From positions 1 to 64,000 of the forward strand of contig NZ_CVRU01000020.1 of NCBI RefSeq assembly GCF_001261715.1: 64,000 bases of DNA, in the 5' to 3' direction. The number at the start of each line of letters is the position of its first letter. Position 1 is the stretch's first letter. Source of the DNA: Dysgonomonas sp. HGC4 (GTDB lineage Bacteria > Bacteroidota > Bacteroidia > Bacteroidales > Dysgonomonadaceae). Below, piece by piece: positions 36,713-46,242 of the stretch. The position numbers and the translations under genes are program-made. The notes below the pieces were generated by a model. The model was given only the letters and a program-made list of their open reading frames with translations, had not been told where the DNA came from and searched no databases.

Positions 36713-38647
36713 TTATTTACAAATAAAGCATATCAAACAGAAAGCGAATACTACTACAATAAGTAAAGCTCCCGACAAATATACTCCTGCATATTGTTGT
36801 ATTCTTCCCGATTGTAATCCTTTGATTTTATCGGAAGCACTATTGGTTACAAAAGCCAAAGCGTTCATAAATCCATCAACAATAGTATGATCAAACCAAG
36901 CAATAGGTTTAGATATGCAGTTAAATATGATTTTACGTGTAACGAACAACCACAATTCATCGAAATAGAATTTATGATAAGCCCATTTGTAAAAACTACC
37001 AACTCCATTCGAAACTTTATCAGGCATATCAGTTTTCTTGAAATACATCATCGTTGCGATTCCGATACCAAGAAGGGCAACAGCCACACTTGATCCGGCA
37101 ACAACCATATCAATATGTGCTTCGAAAGGCATTCTGTCTGCTGATATAAAATCGGCAAAAGGAACAAATCCGGAGAATACAGAGAATACTGCCAATATAA
37201 TTAATGGAATTGTCATTGTAGCACCTGCCTCATGTGGAGCATGGTGATAATGTTTCTTTGTGTCGTTCCAGAATATTCTGTAATATAAACGGAACATATA
37301 GAATGCTGTAAGACCTGCACCTAAGAATAAACATGCGAACAAGAATTTATCGTGGTGTAAAGCCGCAGCTAAAATTTCATCTTTACTAAAGAATCCTGAG
37401 AATGGAGGAATACCAGCAATAGCTAAACATGCAATAAGGAATGTTATATGTGTAATTGGCAGGAATTTTTTCAATCCACCCATATCATCCATTTCATTAC
37501 TATGCACAGCATGAATAATTGCACCTGCTCCTAAGAACAACAATGCTTTGAAGAATGCGTGTGTAAATAAGTGGAACATAGATGCCATATACCCCAATCC
37601 ATCGTGACCAGAATAACCTGATACACCCAATGCTGTGATCATATATGCAATCTGAGAAATAGTTGAAAAGGCTAAAACCCGTTTAATATCCGTTTGTGTA
37701 CAAGCCACTATGGCTGCATACACAGAAGTTATACCTCCCACATATCCAATTATAGTAAGAACCTCGGGTGTACCAAAGAGATATATAGGAAATAAACGTG
37801 CTACAAGAAATACCCCAGCAACAACCATTGTTGCAGCATGGATTAGTGCCGAAGCAGGTGTTGGTCCTTCCATCGCATCGGGCAACCAAATGTGGAATGG
37901 CATCATTGCTGATTTACCTGCACCACCCATAAATATAAATAACATTGCCCAAGTTAAAGCTGATATTCCCAAGAACGAAGCGCCCATAACACTTGATAAG
38001 TATGGAGCATCCAAAGCCGTTAGAGTTTGGAAGTCGAATGTTCCCGAATAATAAGACAATACAAGTATACCTATAAGGAAAAATAAATCTGCAAAACGAG
38101 TTACGATAAATGCTTTCTTAGAAGCAGCCACTGCACTAGGTTTAGTATAATAGAAACTGATAAGTGAGTAAGAAGAAACCCCTACTAACTCCCAGAATAT
38201 ATACATTTGAAAGATGTTAGTAGCAACTACCAATCCTAACATCGAAAAAGAGAACAGAGAAAGAAAAGCATAATAACGTTGGAATCCTCTTTCTCCTTTC
38301 ATATAGCCGAGACTATATATATGCACCATTAACGAAACTGTAGTAATAACTACAAGCATCATTACCGAAATAGGATCTAACATGATTCCTAAATCGATAT
38401 GCAATTTGTCTGTAAACTTCAACCATTGGTAAGGCTCAACAGCCATTAATGTTTCGTAGGCTCCCGAAGCTCCTTTTCCTATTCTGAAAAAGTATTCATA
38501 AGCAGTAAAGTACGACAATGCTGTCATAACTGCCAGAGACAAGGTACCGAGAGTTCCAGCAATGATTGGTTTCATTTTACCTCCCAACAGTCCCAATATA
38601 AGGAACATAATTGCCGGTAGTACGATTATTAATAATGTATAAGACAT
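36713..38647 (-). CDS. nuoL: NADH-quinone oxidoreductase subunit L
   Basis: A 644-residue membrane subunit, the distal proton pump of complex I with the long lateral helix. Motifs are FWELVGVSSYSLISFYYTKPSA near 150, GGAGKSAMMPFHIWLPDAMEGPTPASALIHAATMVVAG near 240-275, and CLAIAGIPPFSGFFSKDEILAAAL near 415. The C-terminal ~120 residues carry the amphipathic arm and final helix. The start is preceded, 30 nt upstream, by an AGGTC dyad in the nuoK-nuoL gap. Confidence 0.97.
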   Translation of the reverse strand: MSYTLLIIVLPAIMFLILGLLGGKMKPIIAGTLGTLSLAVMTALSYFTAYEYFFRIGKGASGAYETLMAVEPYQWLKFTDKLHIDLGIMLDPISVMMLVVITTVSLMVHIYSLGYMKGERGFQRYYAFLSLFSFSMLGLVVATNIFQMYIFWELVGVSSYSLISFYYTKPSAVAASKKAFIVTRFADLFFLIGILVLSYYSGTFDFQTLTALDAPYLSSVMGASFLGISALTWAMLFIFMGGAGKSAMMPFHIWLPDAMEGPTPASALIHAATMVVAGVFLVARLFPIYLFGTPEVLTIIGYVGGITSVYAAIVACTQTDIKRVLAFSTISQIAYMITALGVSGYSGHDGLGYMASMFHLFTHAFFKALLFLGAGAIIHAVHSNEMDDMGGLKKFLPITHITFLIACLAIAGIPPFSGFFSKDEILAAALHHDKFLFACLFLGAGLTAFYMFRLYYRIFWNDTKKHYHHAPHEAGATMTIPLIILAVFSVFSGFVPFADFISADRMPFEAHIDMVVAGSSVAVALLGIGIATMMYFKKTDMPDKVSNGVGSFYKWAYHKFYFDELWLFVTRKIIFNCISKPIAWFDHTIVDGFMNALAFVTNSASDKIKGLQSGRIQQYAGVYLSGALLIVVVFAFCLICFICK

Positions 38648-38677
38648 ATCTATATCGTTATTTATTCTTTATAAATT

Positions 38678-38690
38678 AGGTCAACGACCT
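38678..38690 (-). repeat. AGGTC-N3-GACCT dyad, copy 8
   Basis: AGGTC-AAC-GACCT between nuoK and nuoL, 30 nt before the nuoL start, directly after the nuoK stop. Confidence 0.75.
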
Positions 38691-38692
38691 TA

Positions 38693-39031
38693 TTAATGTT
38701 TCATGTTTGTTATGTTCTCATCTATATAAACGCTCTTCACATTGCGATATATAGTTATGATAATCGCGATGGCAATAGCTGTTTCGGCTGCTGCTATGGC
38801 AATAGAGAACAGAGCAAAGAAAAGCCCTTCGAAATGACCGGGATATAAGAACCGGTTAAAAATCACAAAATTCAGGTCTGCTGCATTCAACATCAATTCC
38901 ATTGACATCAATACCATCAACATGTTTTTTCGAGACAGAAAACCATATACCCCAATAAAGAACATAAGTGTACTTACGGTCAAATATGCTTCCATGGGAA
39001 CGGAAAAGGTTTCTACTAGAAATTCATTCAT
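38693..39031 (-). CDS. nuoK: NADH-quinone oxidoreductase subunit K
   Basis: 112 residues with three membrane helices. The second contains MLMVLMSMELMLNAADLNFV with the conserved glutamate of the proton path. The third, FSIAIAAAETAIAIAIIITIYRN, carries the second conserved glutamate. An internal ATG 12 codons later could also be used, since typical NuoK begins just before the first helix; the first ATG is kept because no signal favours the second. It lies between nuoJ and nuoL in the usual order. Confidence 0.95.
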   Translation of the reverse strand: MNEFLVETFSVPMEAYLTVSTLMFFIGVYGFLSRKNMLMVLMSMELMLNAADLNFVIFNRFLYPGHFEGLFFALFSIAIAAAETAIAIAIIITIYRNVKSVYIDENITNMKH

Positions 39032-39071
39032 AATTGTATATTATTAAGCTATATAACTCTTTTTCTTTTTC

Positions 39072-39105
39072 TGTAACAAATTAGTTACAAAGCGGTTTGA
39101 AACCG
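39072..39105 (-). repeat. Twin hairpins between nuoJ and nuoK
   Basis: TGTAAC/GTTACA with a 6-nt loop (39072-39089) and the 13-base palindrome CGGTTT-G-AAACCG (39093-39105) lie directly after the nuoJ stop. There is no T-run, so they look like processing or stability elements in the polycistronic mRNA. Confidence 0.55.
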
Positions 39106-39606
39106 TTATCGTTTACGGGCAATCATAATACCACCTATTATACAAGCCAAAAGCAATAAACTGATAGCTTCAAAAGGAAGTAAGTATTGATACTTTTCTG
39201 TACCCATCATAGTTGTTCCTAGCTGAGTCATATCAATAGCCGAATCTGCATAAGTATAGATACGAGATACGTTATAATAGATAATATGACCACAGATACC
39301 CAAACCAACGACTGAAACGAGAGCCGCTAATATCATTCGACCGGGTTTCTCATATTTCACTTCTATTCCAGGATCGTTAGTCAACAATATCGAGAATATA
39401 TACAAGACCATAATACCACCTGCATACACTGCGACTTGCACAGCTGCAAGAAACTGATAATCCATCAACAGATACAGACCTGCTGTTGCGATCAACACAA
39501 ACAGCAAATAAGTTGCTGAACGGATAATCATTTGAGTAGTAACTGCCAATAGTGAAAAAACGACAATTACAATTGCTAATACACCAAATATAATAAACTC
39601 TGCCAT
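39106..39606 (-). CDS. nuoJ: NADH-quinone oxidoreductase subunit J
   Basis: 166 residues from the ATG at 39606 (MAEFIIFG); a TTG two codons upstream is less likely. Five membrane helices are seen. The central helix includes the conserved ATAGLYLLMDYQFLAAVQVAVYAGGIMVLYIF region with its pi-bulge tyrosine and glycines, followed by the ILLTND loop. It is part of the membrane arm near the quinone site and follows nuoI in operon order. Confidence 0.96.
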   Translation of the reverse strand: MAEFIIFGVLAIVIVVFSLLAVTTQMIIRSATYLLFVLIATAGLYLLMDYQFLAAVQVAVYAGGIMVLYIFSILLTNDPGIEVKYEKPGRMILAALVSVVGLGICGHIIYYNVSRIYTYADSAIDMTQLGTTMMGTEKYQYLLPFEAISLLLLACIIGGIMIARKR

Positions 39607-39631
39607 AATCAACCTTTACGTATTTTGATTA

Positions 39632-40261
39632 TTATTCTTTTGTTACATTATCAGAAGTTGCACTATCTGCACTTTCCTGATTTATGATATTCTCTTTCTT
39701 TTCTGGTTCTACCGGTGCAGCGGCAGGTTTAGATTCAGCCGGAGGGGTTTGAACCGCAGCAGGCTTTTCTGCTACTGGCTTAGGCTCAGGCTTCTTCTTT
39801 TCACGAAGTTTCGATCCAAGATGATTAAGTTTCATATTCAGCTTACCTCTTGTAAACACTGAACTTTCAAATGTATTCTCAAATTTGATAGCATCCGAAG
39901 GGCAAGTCAACACACATAAGTTACAGAATGTACATGAACCCAGATTGTAGTAATATTCATCAAGAATTTTCTTCTTTTTACCTTCCTCTGTTTCTATTGT
40001 CTTAGACTTGATTACAATTGTTCCATTCGGACAATTCATCTGACAAATACCACAAGAAGTACAAGCATGCTCATTATTCAGATCGTGAGGCATTACCAAC
40101 TCTCCACGAAAGCGATCCGAAATAACTAAAGTAGCTCTATTCTCAGGATACTGTTGTGTAATCTTTTTAGTAAATAGCTCCTTCCAAGTTACTGACATAC
40201 CCGTAAGCAGGGCACCAATACCTTGAAATAAACCTTTAAAATATTGTGATACAGAACTCAT
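39632..40261 (-). CDS. nuoI: NADH-quinone oxidoreductase subunit I with long Pro/Ala/Glu tail
   Basis: A 209-residue peripheral subunit holding two [4Fe-4S] clusters. The ligands are C67, C70, C73 and C77 (CTSCGICQMNCP) and C110, C113, C116 and C120 (CTFCNLCVLTCP). It passes electrons towards the N2 cluster in NuoB. Residues about 153-209 form a low-complexity tail rich in Pro, Ala, Lys and Glu that typical NuoI lacks. Such a tail could tether a partner protein, which would be notable since no NuoEFG module is encoded. The gap to nuoH is 2 bp. Confidence 0.95.
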   Translation of the reverse strand: MSSVSQYFKGLFQGIGALLTGMSVTWKELFTKKITQQYPENRATLVISDRFRGELVMPHDLNNEHACTSCGICQMNCPNGTIVIKSKTIETEEGKKKKILDEYYYNLGSCTFCNLCVLTCPSDAIKFENTFESSVFTRGKLNMKLNHLGSKLREKKKPEPKPVAEKPAAVQTPPAESKPAAAPVEPEKKENIINQESADSATSDNVTKE

Positions 40262-40263
40262 CT

Positions 40264-41385
40264 TTATTCAGCTATAAATTTAAATATACTAGGAAATATA
40301 TCTTCTAATGTTAGACCTGCTAATACGATAATTACCATAAGCAGTAGGTTAAACATATTAATAGGTAACAAGTACTTCCACTCAAGATTCAATAATTGGT
40401 CGATACGTAAACGAGGGAACGTCCATCTAACCCATAAGCTTAGGAACACTAAACATCCCGCTTTACCAAAGAACCATATATAAGAAGGAATATAATTCAT
40501 TACTTCATTGAATCCATCAAACCCTTTCAATTGAATAGGCATCCACCCTCCAAGAAAAACAGTTGTGGCAATCGCTGCAATAATAAACATATTCAGATAT
40601 TCAGCTAAGTAGAAAAATCCGAATTGCAGACCCGAATACTCAGTATGATATCCGGCTGTAAGTTCAGATTCAGCTTCCGGTAAATCAAAAGGTCCACGGT
40701 TTGTTTCGGCATGTCCCGATATAAGATATATAATGAATGCTATTACTGAAGCAATATGACCATTAAATAAATTCCAACAATATGTTTGACTTTCGATTAT
40801 TGTAGAAAATTGCATCGATCCTGATAGTACAACCATTGTTATCAAAGCAAAACCGGCAGATAATTCATAACTGATAAACTGAGCACCGCTTCGCATAGCA
40901 CCAATCATCGAGTATTTATTGTTACTTGACCATCCTGCAAGTAAAACTCCAATAATACCAAGTGATGAAACAGCAACAATGTAGAATACTCCGATATTAA
41001 AGTCAACAGCTTGTAAACCGCGTCCAAAAGGAATCGCTCCAAATGTCAACATCGAAGCAACAATCATAAAGAATGGAGCTGCATAGAATAGGAACTTGTC
41101 TACATTATCAACATGAATAATCTCCTTCAAAAGGATCTTAACCATATCGGCAACACTCTGCACCACACCATACTTCCCAACACGATTAGGCCCTAAACGA
41201 CATTGAAAGAATCCGGTGATTTTCCGTTCTACATAAATTAAGATTAAAGCTAATACTGCATAGGCTGTCAATAAAGCAACACCTACCAATACAAATTCGA
41301 TGAACAATACCCAAAACTCGGATAAACCCCAAGTTTCTCGAAGTAAGCTATCGATTAAGGCAGTCAAACGTGAAAGTTCTAACAT
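40264..41385 (-). CDS. nuoH: NADH-quinone oxidoreductase subunit H
   Basis: A 373-residue membrane subunit with eight or nine helices that forms the quinone-access chamber with NuoB and NuoD. Conserved blocks are [20 protein letters not shown] near 52-71, the acidic loop [21 protein letters not shown] near 233-253, and the basic [20 protein letters not shown] near 325-345. It lies between nuoCD and nuoI in canonical order, and all core motifs are intact. Confidence 0.97.
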   Translation of the reverse strand: MLELSRLTALIDSLLRETWGLSEFWVLFIEFVLVGVALLTAYAVLALILIYVERKITGFFQCRLGPNRVGKYGVVQSVADMVKILLKEIIHVDNVDKFLFYAAPFFMIVASMLTFGAIPFGRGLQAVDFNIGVFYIVAVSSLGIIGVLLAGWSSNNKYSMIGAMRSGAQFISYELSAGFALITMVVLSGSMQFSTIIESQTYCWNLFNGHIASVIAFIIYLISGHAETNRGPFDLPEAESELTAGYHTEYSGLQFGFFYLAEYLNMFIIAAIATTVFLGGWMPIQLKGFDGFNEVMNYIPSYIWFFGKAGCLVFLSLWVRWTFPRLRIDQLLNLEWKYLLPINMFNLLLMVIIVLAGLTLEDIFPSIFKFIAE

Positions 41386-41429
41386 ATATCTTTAAATATA
41401 ATAACTAATCTATTAATATCTTTCTTTAA

Positions 41430-43058
41430 TTAGCGATCAATATCGGGTATCACATAATCCATTGATCCACCAATACCAATTAGATCCGAAAGCTTTTCTC
41501 CTGCACAAAGAGTTGGCATTGCAGAAACCAGAGCCATTGATGGTGATCTGAATTTCAGACGATAAGGAGTTTTATCTCCGCGACTTTCGATAAAGACACC
41601 AAATTCTCCACGAGCAGCTTCTACTCGTTGCGAGTATTCTCCCTCCGGCAGTTTTATAATAGCTTTTACTTTTGCTAAGAAATCCCCGTCAGGTATATTG
41701 TCTACTAATTGTTCTAATATTTGTAAAGATTGTTCAATCTCATCCAAGCGATTCAAGTAACGAGAAAACGAATCTCCTTCGTGGCGAATCACTTCCTTAA
41801 AGGTTACTTTATTGTATAAAGCATATGGATGATGTATTCTTAAATCACAAGCAAATCCCGAGGCACGACCAGCAGGTCCTGTAACGGCATAAGAAATAGC
41901 ATCTTCTTTTGACAGAATACCAATCCCTTTTAGTCTACCTACAATAATAGGGTTACCTGTAACCAGTTTATCATATTCTTTAAGACGTTCTCTCATCTCG
42001 ATTATAAAAGCTTTAATATCTTTCTGAAAATCGGGATATATATCGAACATTACACCGCCAACAACGTTATAATTTATTATAAGACGACCTCCCGATGTTT
42101 TCTCAAAAATATCGAGGATACGTTCACGTTCGCGCATTCCATAAATAAAAGCAGTAGTTCCCCCCAAGTCCATACACAGAGTACCCCATGCTATCAGATG
42201 AGAATCAATACGATTCAACTCATCCATAATAGTGCGAATATATTGTGCTCTTTCGGGAATTTCTATTTCTGCAGCTTTCTCCACACACATACACAAACCA
42301 TGGCGGTTGATGTTAGAAGATAGATAATCTAACCGATCTGTAAAGTGTAGTATTTGAGGATAAGTAAGATTTTCGCTTAATTTCTCTATCCCTCTATGTA
42401 TATAACCACTGTGAACATCTATTTTTTTCACAATTTCACCTTCCAAAGCTACTCTAAAGTGCATTACTCCGTGAGTAGAAGGGTGCTGTGGTCCAATATT
42501 TATAATATAATCGTCATCCTCAAATATCTTAATAACCTCTTCTTTTAAACCCTGAGGTGTTTCATAGATACGCGGAGCTGTATCAACCATATCCTTACTT
42601 TCAACCGAAACCGGATTGAGTGCCGGATCAGCATCATAATCTTTTCTTAAAGGATAACCTCTCCAATCCTGATTCAAGAAGAATTTACGCATATCAGGAT
42701 GATTTATAAATCGTATTCCTAATAAAGCATATACTTCTCTCTCGTTAAAATCGGCAGTTTCCCAAAGATCGGTAACTGTATACAACAAAGGGTTAACCCT
42801 ATCTGCGGTATTTGTTTTAAGAAGTATTTCTACTGAAACATTTTTGGATGATGACAACAAATAGTTTACCCCTAACAGTTCACCTCTATCGACCCCTGTT
42901 AATTGAACAAGAAAATCAAAAGGAAACTCAGCATTATAACGCAACGTTTTTGCCAAGTGGTGCAGTTTGTCCGACTCTACAGTCACAGTCAAGACTTTTT
43001 TGTCTTCAATGACTGCTTCAGGTACCGTATTTAAGATTAAATTCTTGATATTCTCCAT
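41430..43058 (-). CDS. nuoCD: NADH-quinone oxidoreductase, fused subunits C and D
   Basis: A 542-residue fusion. Residues about 1-165 are the NuoC 30-kDa domain, with FDFLVQLTGVDR and the signature TADFNEREVYALLGIRFINHPDMRK. Residues about 175-542 are the hydrogenase-derived NuoD domain, opening on INIGPQHPSTHGVMHFRVALEGE, with the quinone-site His of that motif, and ending in YVIPDIDR. The C-D fusion is common in Bacteroidota and enterics. The gene follows nuoB after a 119-bp gap, the longest before nuoL, holding the best-preserved AAGGTC dyad. Confidence 0.96.
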   Translation of the reverse strand: MENIKNLILNTVPEAVIEDKKVLTVTVESDKLHHLAKTLRYNAEFPFDFLVQLTGVDRGELLGVNYLLSSSKNVSVEILLKTNTADRVNPLLYTVTDLWETADFNEREVYALLGIRFINHPDMRKFFLNQDWRGYPLRKDYDADPALNPVSVESKDMVDTAPRIYETPQGLKEEVIKIFEDDDYIINIGPQHPSTHGVMHFRVALEGEIVKKIDVHSGYIHRGIEKLSENLTYPQILHFTDRLDYLSSNINRHGLCMCVEKAAEIEIPERAQYIRTIMDELNRIDSHLIAWGTLCMDLGGTTAFIYGMRERERILDIFEKTSGGRLIINYNVVGGVMFDIYPDFQKDIKAFIIEMRERLKEYDKLVTGNPIIVGRLKGIGILSKEDAISYAVTGPAGRASGFACDLRIHHPYALYNKVTFKEVIRHEGDSFSRYLNRLDEIEQSLQILEQLVDNIPDGDFLAKVKAIIKLPEGEYSQRVEAARGEFGVFIESRGDKTPYRLKFRSPSMALVSAMPTLCAGEKLSDLIGIGGSMDYVIPDIDR

Positions 43059-43071
43059 TGATCACTCTTAT

Positions 43072-43086
43072 AAGGTCTAAGACCTT
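43072..43086 (-). repeat. AAGGTC-N3-GACCTT dyad, copy 9
   Basis: AAGGTC-TAA-GACCTT with perfect arms, 13 nt before the nuoCD start. It is followed on the plus strand by TTTATTACTTTGGTAA, identical to the exbB copy. Confidence 0.85.
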
Positions 43087-43177
43087 TTTATTACTTTGGT
43101 AAAAACGTGGCTAAAGCCGGTTTATAGTTAATCGATTATCCTAAATTTCTAATTGAGAAGAAATCGGATTACCGAAT

Positions 43178-43741
43178 TTATTTCTTCACTTTAAATAAAA
43201 AACGCTCCAGTTTTATCTTACGCTGCAATTGCATCAAGCCATAAAGCAACGACTCCGGACGAGGAGGACAACCGGGCACATATACATCTACCGGTATAAT
43301 TTCATCAATTCCTTTCACTACGTGATAAGAATCAATAAATGGTCCACCCGAGATAGCACAACTACCCATAGATACAACATATTTAGGCTCTGCCATCTGA
43401 TCATAAACACGCTTCAAAAGAGGAGCCATTTTATGAACAATGGTTCCTGCTACCACAATACAATCTGCTTGACGCGGACTATTACGGGTAACCTCCATAC
43501 CAAAACGTGCTATATCATATTTTGCTGCCGCTGTTGCCATAAATTCAATACCACAACAACTGGTTGCAAAAGCCAAAGGCCAGATTGAATTTGAGCGACC
43601 CCAATTAATAAGATCATCCAATTTACCGATAACTACTCCAACACCATTTGCTTGAAGTTCTTTAACATAATCTTCAAGATACTCGTTATCACGAAACTCT
43701 TCGTTAGGAATTCCCTTGATATATATATTCTTTACTTCCAT
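43178..43741 (-). CDS. nuoB: NADH-quinone oxidoreductase subunit B
   Basis: A 187-residue peripheral subunit carrying the terminal [4Fe-4S] cluster N2 that reduces quinone. The ligands are the tandem C62-C63 in [10 protein letters not shown]128 in [10 protein letters not shown] and C158 in VPGCPPRP. The first ~40 residues form the usual N-terminal extension. The start overlaps the nuoA 3' end by 10 bp, which implies translational coupling. Confidence 0.97.
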   Translation of the reverse strand: MEVKNIYIKGIPNEEFRDNEYLEDYVKELQANGVGVVIGKLDDLINWGRSNSIWPLAFATSCCGIEFMATAAAKYDIARFGMEVTRNSPRQADCIVVAGTIVHKMAPLLKRVYDQMAEPKYVVSMGSCAISGGPFIDSYHVVKGIDEIIPVDVYVPGCPPRPESLLYGLMQLQRKIKLERFLFKVKK

Positions 43742-44082
43742 TGTAATGCTCCTTTCCTCCAGGCATAAGCTAAGCCCAAACCTAAAATCAACAAGAAAAA
43801 TAATATACTATACAATCCAGCCATACCTAAATCTCGGACTACAGTAGCCCAAGGAAATAAGAAAATAGCTTCCACATCAAACATTAAGTAGAGTATTGCA
43901 TATAAATAGTAACCCACCCTAAATTGCATCCAAGATGTTCCCTTCGTTGGGATACCACATTCATATGCTTGTCCCTTTTGTGCATTAAAAGAACTGGGAG
44001 ATAATAATATCGCCATCCCTAAACCGGCACAAACCAGAAGCAGACCAGTAACAAAAACAACTAAAAATAAAGCAGAGTTCAT
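43732..44082 (-). CDS. nuoA: NADH-quinone oxidoreductase subunit A
   Basis: A 116-residue membrane subunit with three helices and the conserved loop [40 protein letters not shown], quoted here as the two blocks YECGIPTKG and [12 protein letters not shown]. The loop contains the acidic residues at the E-channel. It is the first gene of the operon, about 90 bp downstream of a complete promoter. The operon order A-B-CD-H-I-J-K-L-M-N lacks E, F and G. Confidence 0.96.
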   Translation of the reverse strand: MNSALFLVVFVTGLLLVCAGLGMAILLSPSSFNAQKGQAYECGIPTKGTSWMQFRVGYYLYAILYLMFDVEAIFLFPWATVVRDLGMAGLYSILFFLLILGLGLAYAWRKGALQWK

Positions 44083-44171
44083 ATACTTGATTATTCAAAA
44101 AGGCTACACATTATAAGATCGAAAAGACAAACGAAAGGCAAAACTATCAAGTCGACTTGTCATAATCGGTG

Positions 44172-44201
44172 CAAAAGTAAGCCTTTTTTTTAATGCACAA
44201 A
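44172..44201 (-). promoter_or_regulatory. nuoA: Promoter of the nuo operon
   Basis: On the minus strand TTTG (44198-44201), an 18-bp spacer and TACTTTTG (44172-44179) match both Bacteroidota housekeeping elements. The box ends 89 bp before the nuoA ATG. It is the best single candidate for driving the 11-kb operon. Confidence 0.75.
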
Positions 44202-44323
44202 AGAAATACCCACAAAAGTGCATCTTTCATAGATTCAATCTATATCTATCCGAAATATATGTAAATCAAGATTAATCTTTAAGAATATTTAAACTAAAAC
44301 AATCAACTAATAAACTAAAATTG

Positions 44324-44331
44324 TACTTTTG
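44324..44331 (+). promoter_or_regulatory. ilvE: -7 box of ilvE promoter
   Basis: TACTTTTG matches TAnnTTTG, 68 bp upstream of the ilvE ATG. Confidence 0.55.
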
Positions 44332-44399
44332 CGAATACTCACATATAAAACACGCGGGTTATTTCGTAGGTTATATACATTATTAATAGAATACTAGAC

Positions 44400-45419
44400 A
44401 TGGGTACAATAGACTGGACAAATTTATCTTTTGGATATTTAAAAACCGACTTCAATGTTCGGAGCTATTTTAAAGACGGAAAATGGAGCACTCCAACCGA
44501 AAGTTCTTCCGAAACAATAGAACTTCATATGGCTGCAACTTGTCTGCATTATGGACAAGAGGCTTTTGAAGGACTAAAAGCATTCAGAGGAAAGGATGGT
44601 AAAATCAGAATTTTCAGAATGAGAGAAAACTCTCTTCGCATGCAGTCTTCATGCCGAGGCATCATGATGCAAGAACTTCCGAACGAAGTTTTTGAAGAAT
44701 CTGTTATCAAAGCGGTTAAGCTAAATGAAAGATTTGTTCCTCCCTACGAAAGTGGAGCAGCTCTATACATACGCCCTTTACTTATAGGCATTAGCCCACA
44801 AGTAGGAGTTAAACCATCAGCAGAGTATTTATTTGTTGTATTCGTAACCCCCGTAGGCCCTTATTTTAAAGAAGGATTCAAACCAACTCCACTTGTAATA
44901 TTCAGGAGTTTCGACAGAGCTGCCCCTCTAGGCACAGGCACCTACAAAATTGGCGGCAATTATGCTGCAAGTTTAGTTGCAGGACATAAAGCTCACGAAA
45001 TGGGATATTCTGCTGTATTATATTTAGATCCAAAGGAAAAGAAATTTATCGATGAAGGTGGTCCAGCCAACTTCTTTGCAATAAAGAACAATACATATAT
45101 AACACCAGAGTCAACTTCAATACTTCCATCAATCACCAACAATAGCTTAATGCAATTAGCTGAAGATTTAGGAATGAAAGTTGAACGTCGCCCAATACCA
45201 GAGGACGAATTAGGATCTTTTGAAGAAGCAGGCATCTGTGGAACTGCGGCAGTAATTAGCCCAGTTGAAAGAATTGATGATTTAGAAGAAAACAAATCAT
45301 ACTCTTTTGTTAAAAACGGACAAGCCGGTCCAATATCCACTCTCCTTTATAATAAACTGAGAGCAATACAGTATGGAGATGAACCTGACACCCATAATTG
45401 GGTAACTATAGTTGAGTAA
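44400..45419 (+). CDS. ilvE: Branched-chain amino acid aminotransferase
   Basis: A 339-residue class IV PLP enzyme that interconverts Leu, Ile and Val with their 2-keto acids using glutamate. The N-terminus contains CLHYGQEAFEGLKAFRGKDGKIRIFR. The PLP lysine lies in LGTGTYKIGGNYAAS (about K187), FIDEGGPANFFAIK follows, and GICGTAAVISPVERI lies near the C-terminus. At about 340 residues it belongs to the long class II type. It is monocistronic or precedes lptB (36 bp gap) with no terminator seen. A related BCAA gene, ilvD, occurs at the right end of the window. Confidence 0.96.
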   Translation: MGTIDWTNLSFGYLKTDFNVRSYFKDGKWSTPTESSSETIELHMAATCLHYGQEAFEGLKAFRGKDGKIRIFRMRENSLRMQSSCRGIMMQELPNEVFEESVIKAVKLNERFVPPYESGAALYIRPLLIGISPQVGVKPSAEYLFVVFVTPVGPYFKEGFKPTPLVIFRSFDRAAPLGTGTYKIGGNYAASLVAGHKAHEMGYSAVLYLDPKEKKFIDEGGPANFFAIKNNTYITPESTSILPSITNNSLMQLAEDLGMKVERRPIPEDELGSFEEAGICGTAAVISPVERIDDLEENKSYSFVKNGQAGPISTLLYNKLRAIQYGDEPDTHNWVTIVE

Positions 45420-45455
45420 GTATTTAACTGTTTCACCAATCAATAGGTTAAATTA

Positions 45456-46223
45456 ATGCAGCCCGAGAAATCACAAATGATACTACGAACTGAAGATTTA
45501 GTTAAAAAATACAAATCTCGCACCGTAGTAAATCATGTTTCAATAGAAGTTAAACAAGGAGAGATTGTAGGTTTATTAGGTCCTAACGGAGCTGGTAAAA
45601 CTACAACATTTTATATGACAGTAGGATTGGTTATGCCAAATCAAGGACGCATATTCCTTGACGATCAGGAGATAACCAAATTCCCTGTGTATAAACGTGC
45701 CCAAAACGGGATTGGATATCTGGCGCAGGAAGCATCTATTTTTCGCAAGCTTACGGTAGAAGACAATATCAGATCGGTTTTGGAAATGACAGGGCAATCG
45801 AAAGAATATCAGAAAGAAAAGCTAGAGAGTCTCATTTCTGAATTTGGGTTACATAAAGTTCGCAAAAACCTAGGAGACAGGCTCTCAGGGGGTGAAAGAA
45901 GACGAGCTGAGATAGCTCGCTGCTTAGCCATAAATCCTAAATTTATAATGCTTGACGAACCCTTTGCCGGAGTAGACCCCATAGCGGTACAAGACATCCA
46001 GGAAATAGTGGCTCAACTAAAATATAAAAACATAGGAATTCTTATTACCGATCACAATGTAGATGAAACACTTAGCATAACAGATAGAGCCTATCTATTA
46101 TTCGAAGGTAAAGTTTTATTTCAAGGTACTCCTGAACAACTTGCAGCGAATGAAACAGTTAAAGAAAAGTATCTGGGTCGTGATTTTGAGTTAAAAAGAC
46201 GTATAATCGAACCCCCAAGATAA
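45456..46223 (+). CDS. lptB: LPS export ABC transporter ATP-binding protein
   Basis: A 255-residue cytoplasmic ATPase that powers lipopolysaccharide extraction from the inner membrane with LptF/LptG. Motifs are Walker [16 protein letters not shown] (about 40-54), Q-loop [18 protein letters not shown], signature [16 protein letters not shown], Walker [14 protein letters not shown] and H-loop [12 protein letters not shown]. This exact set distinguishes LptB from other ABC ATPases. It leads a run of closely spaced genes (ruvX, def, two export lipoproteins, wzc). Confidence 0.95.
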   Translation: MQPEKSQMILRTEDLVKKYKSRTVVNHVSIEVKQGEIVGLLGPNGAGKTTTFYMTVGLVMPNQGRIFLDDQEITKFPVYKRAQNGIGYLAQEASIFRKLTVEDNIRSVLEMTGQSKEYQKEKLESLISEFGLHKVRKNLGDRLSGGERRRAEIARCLAINPKFIMLDEPFAGVDPIAVQDIQEIVAQLKYKNIGILITDHNVDETLSITDRAYLLFEGKVLFQGTPEQLAANETVKEKYLGRDFELKRRIIEPPR

Positions 46224-46242
46224 TTATATATAAAAAAAACTA

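Larger units (their letters stand above)
44083..44399. other. Divergent control region of nuo and ilvE
   Basis: 317 bp between the divergent nuoA and ilvE starts. It holds one complete promoter towards nuoA (44172-44201) and one -7 box towards ilvE (44324-44331). I see no leader peptide or terminator-like stem before ilvE, unlike before ilvD. Confidence 0.6.
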
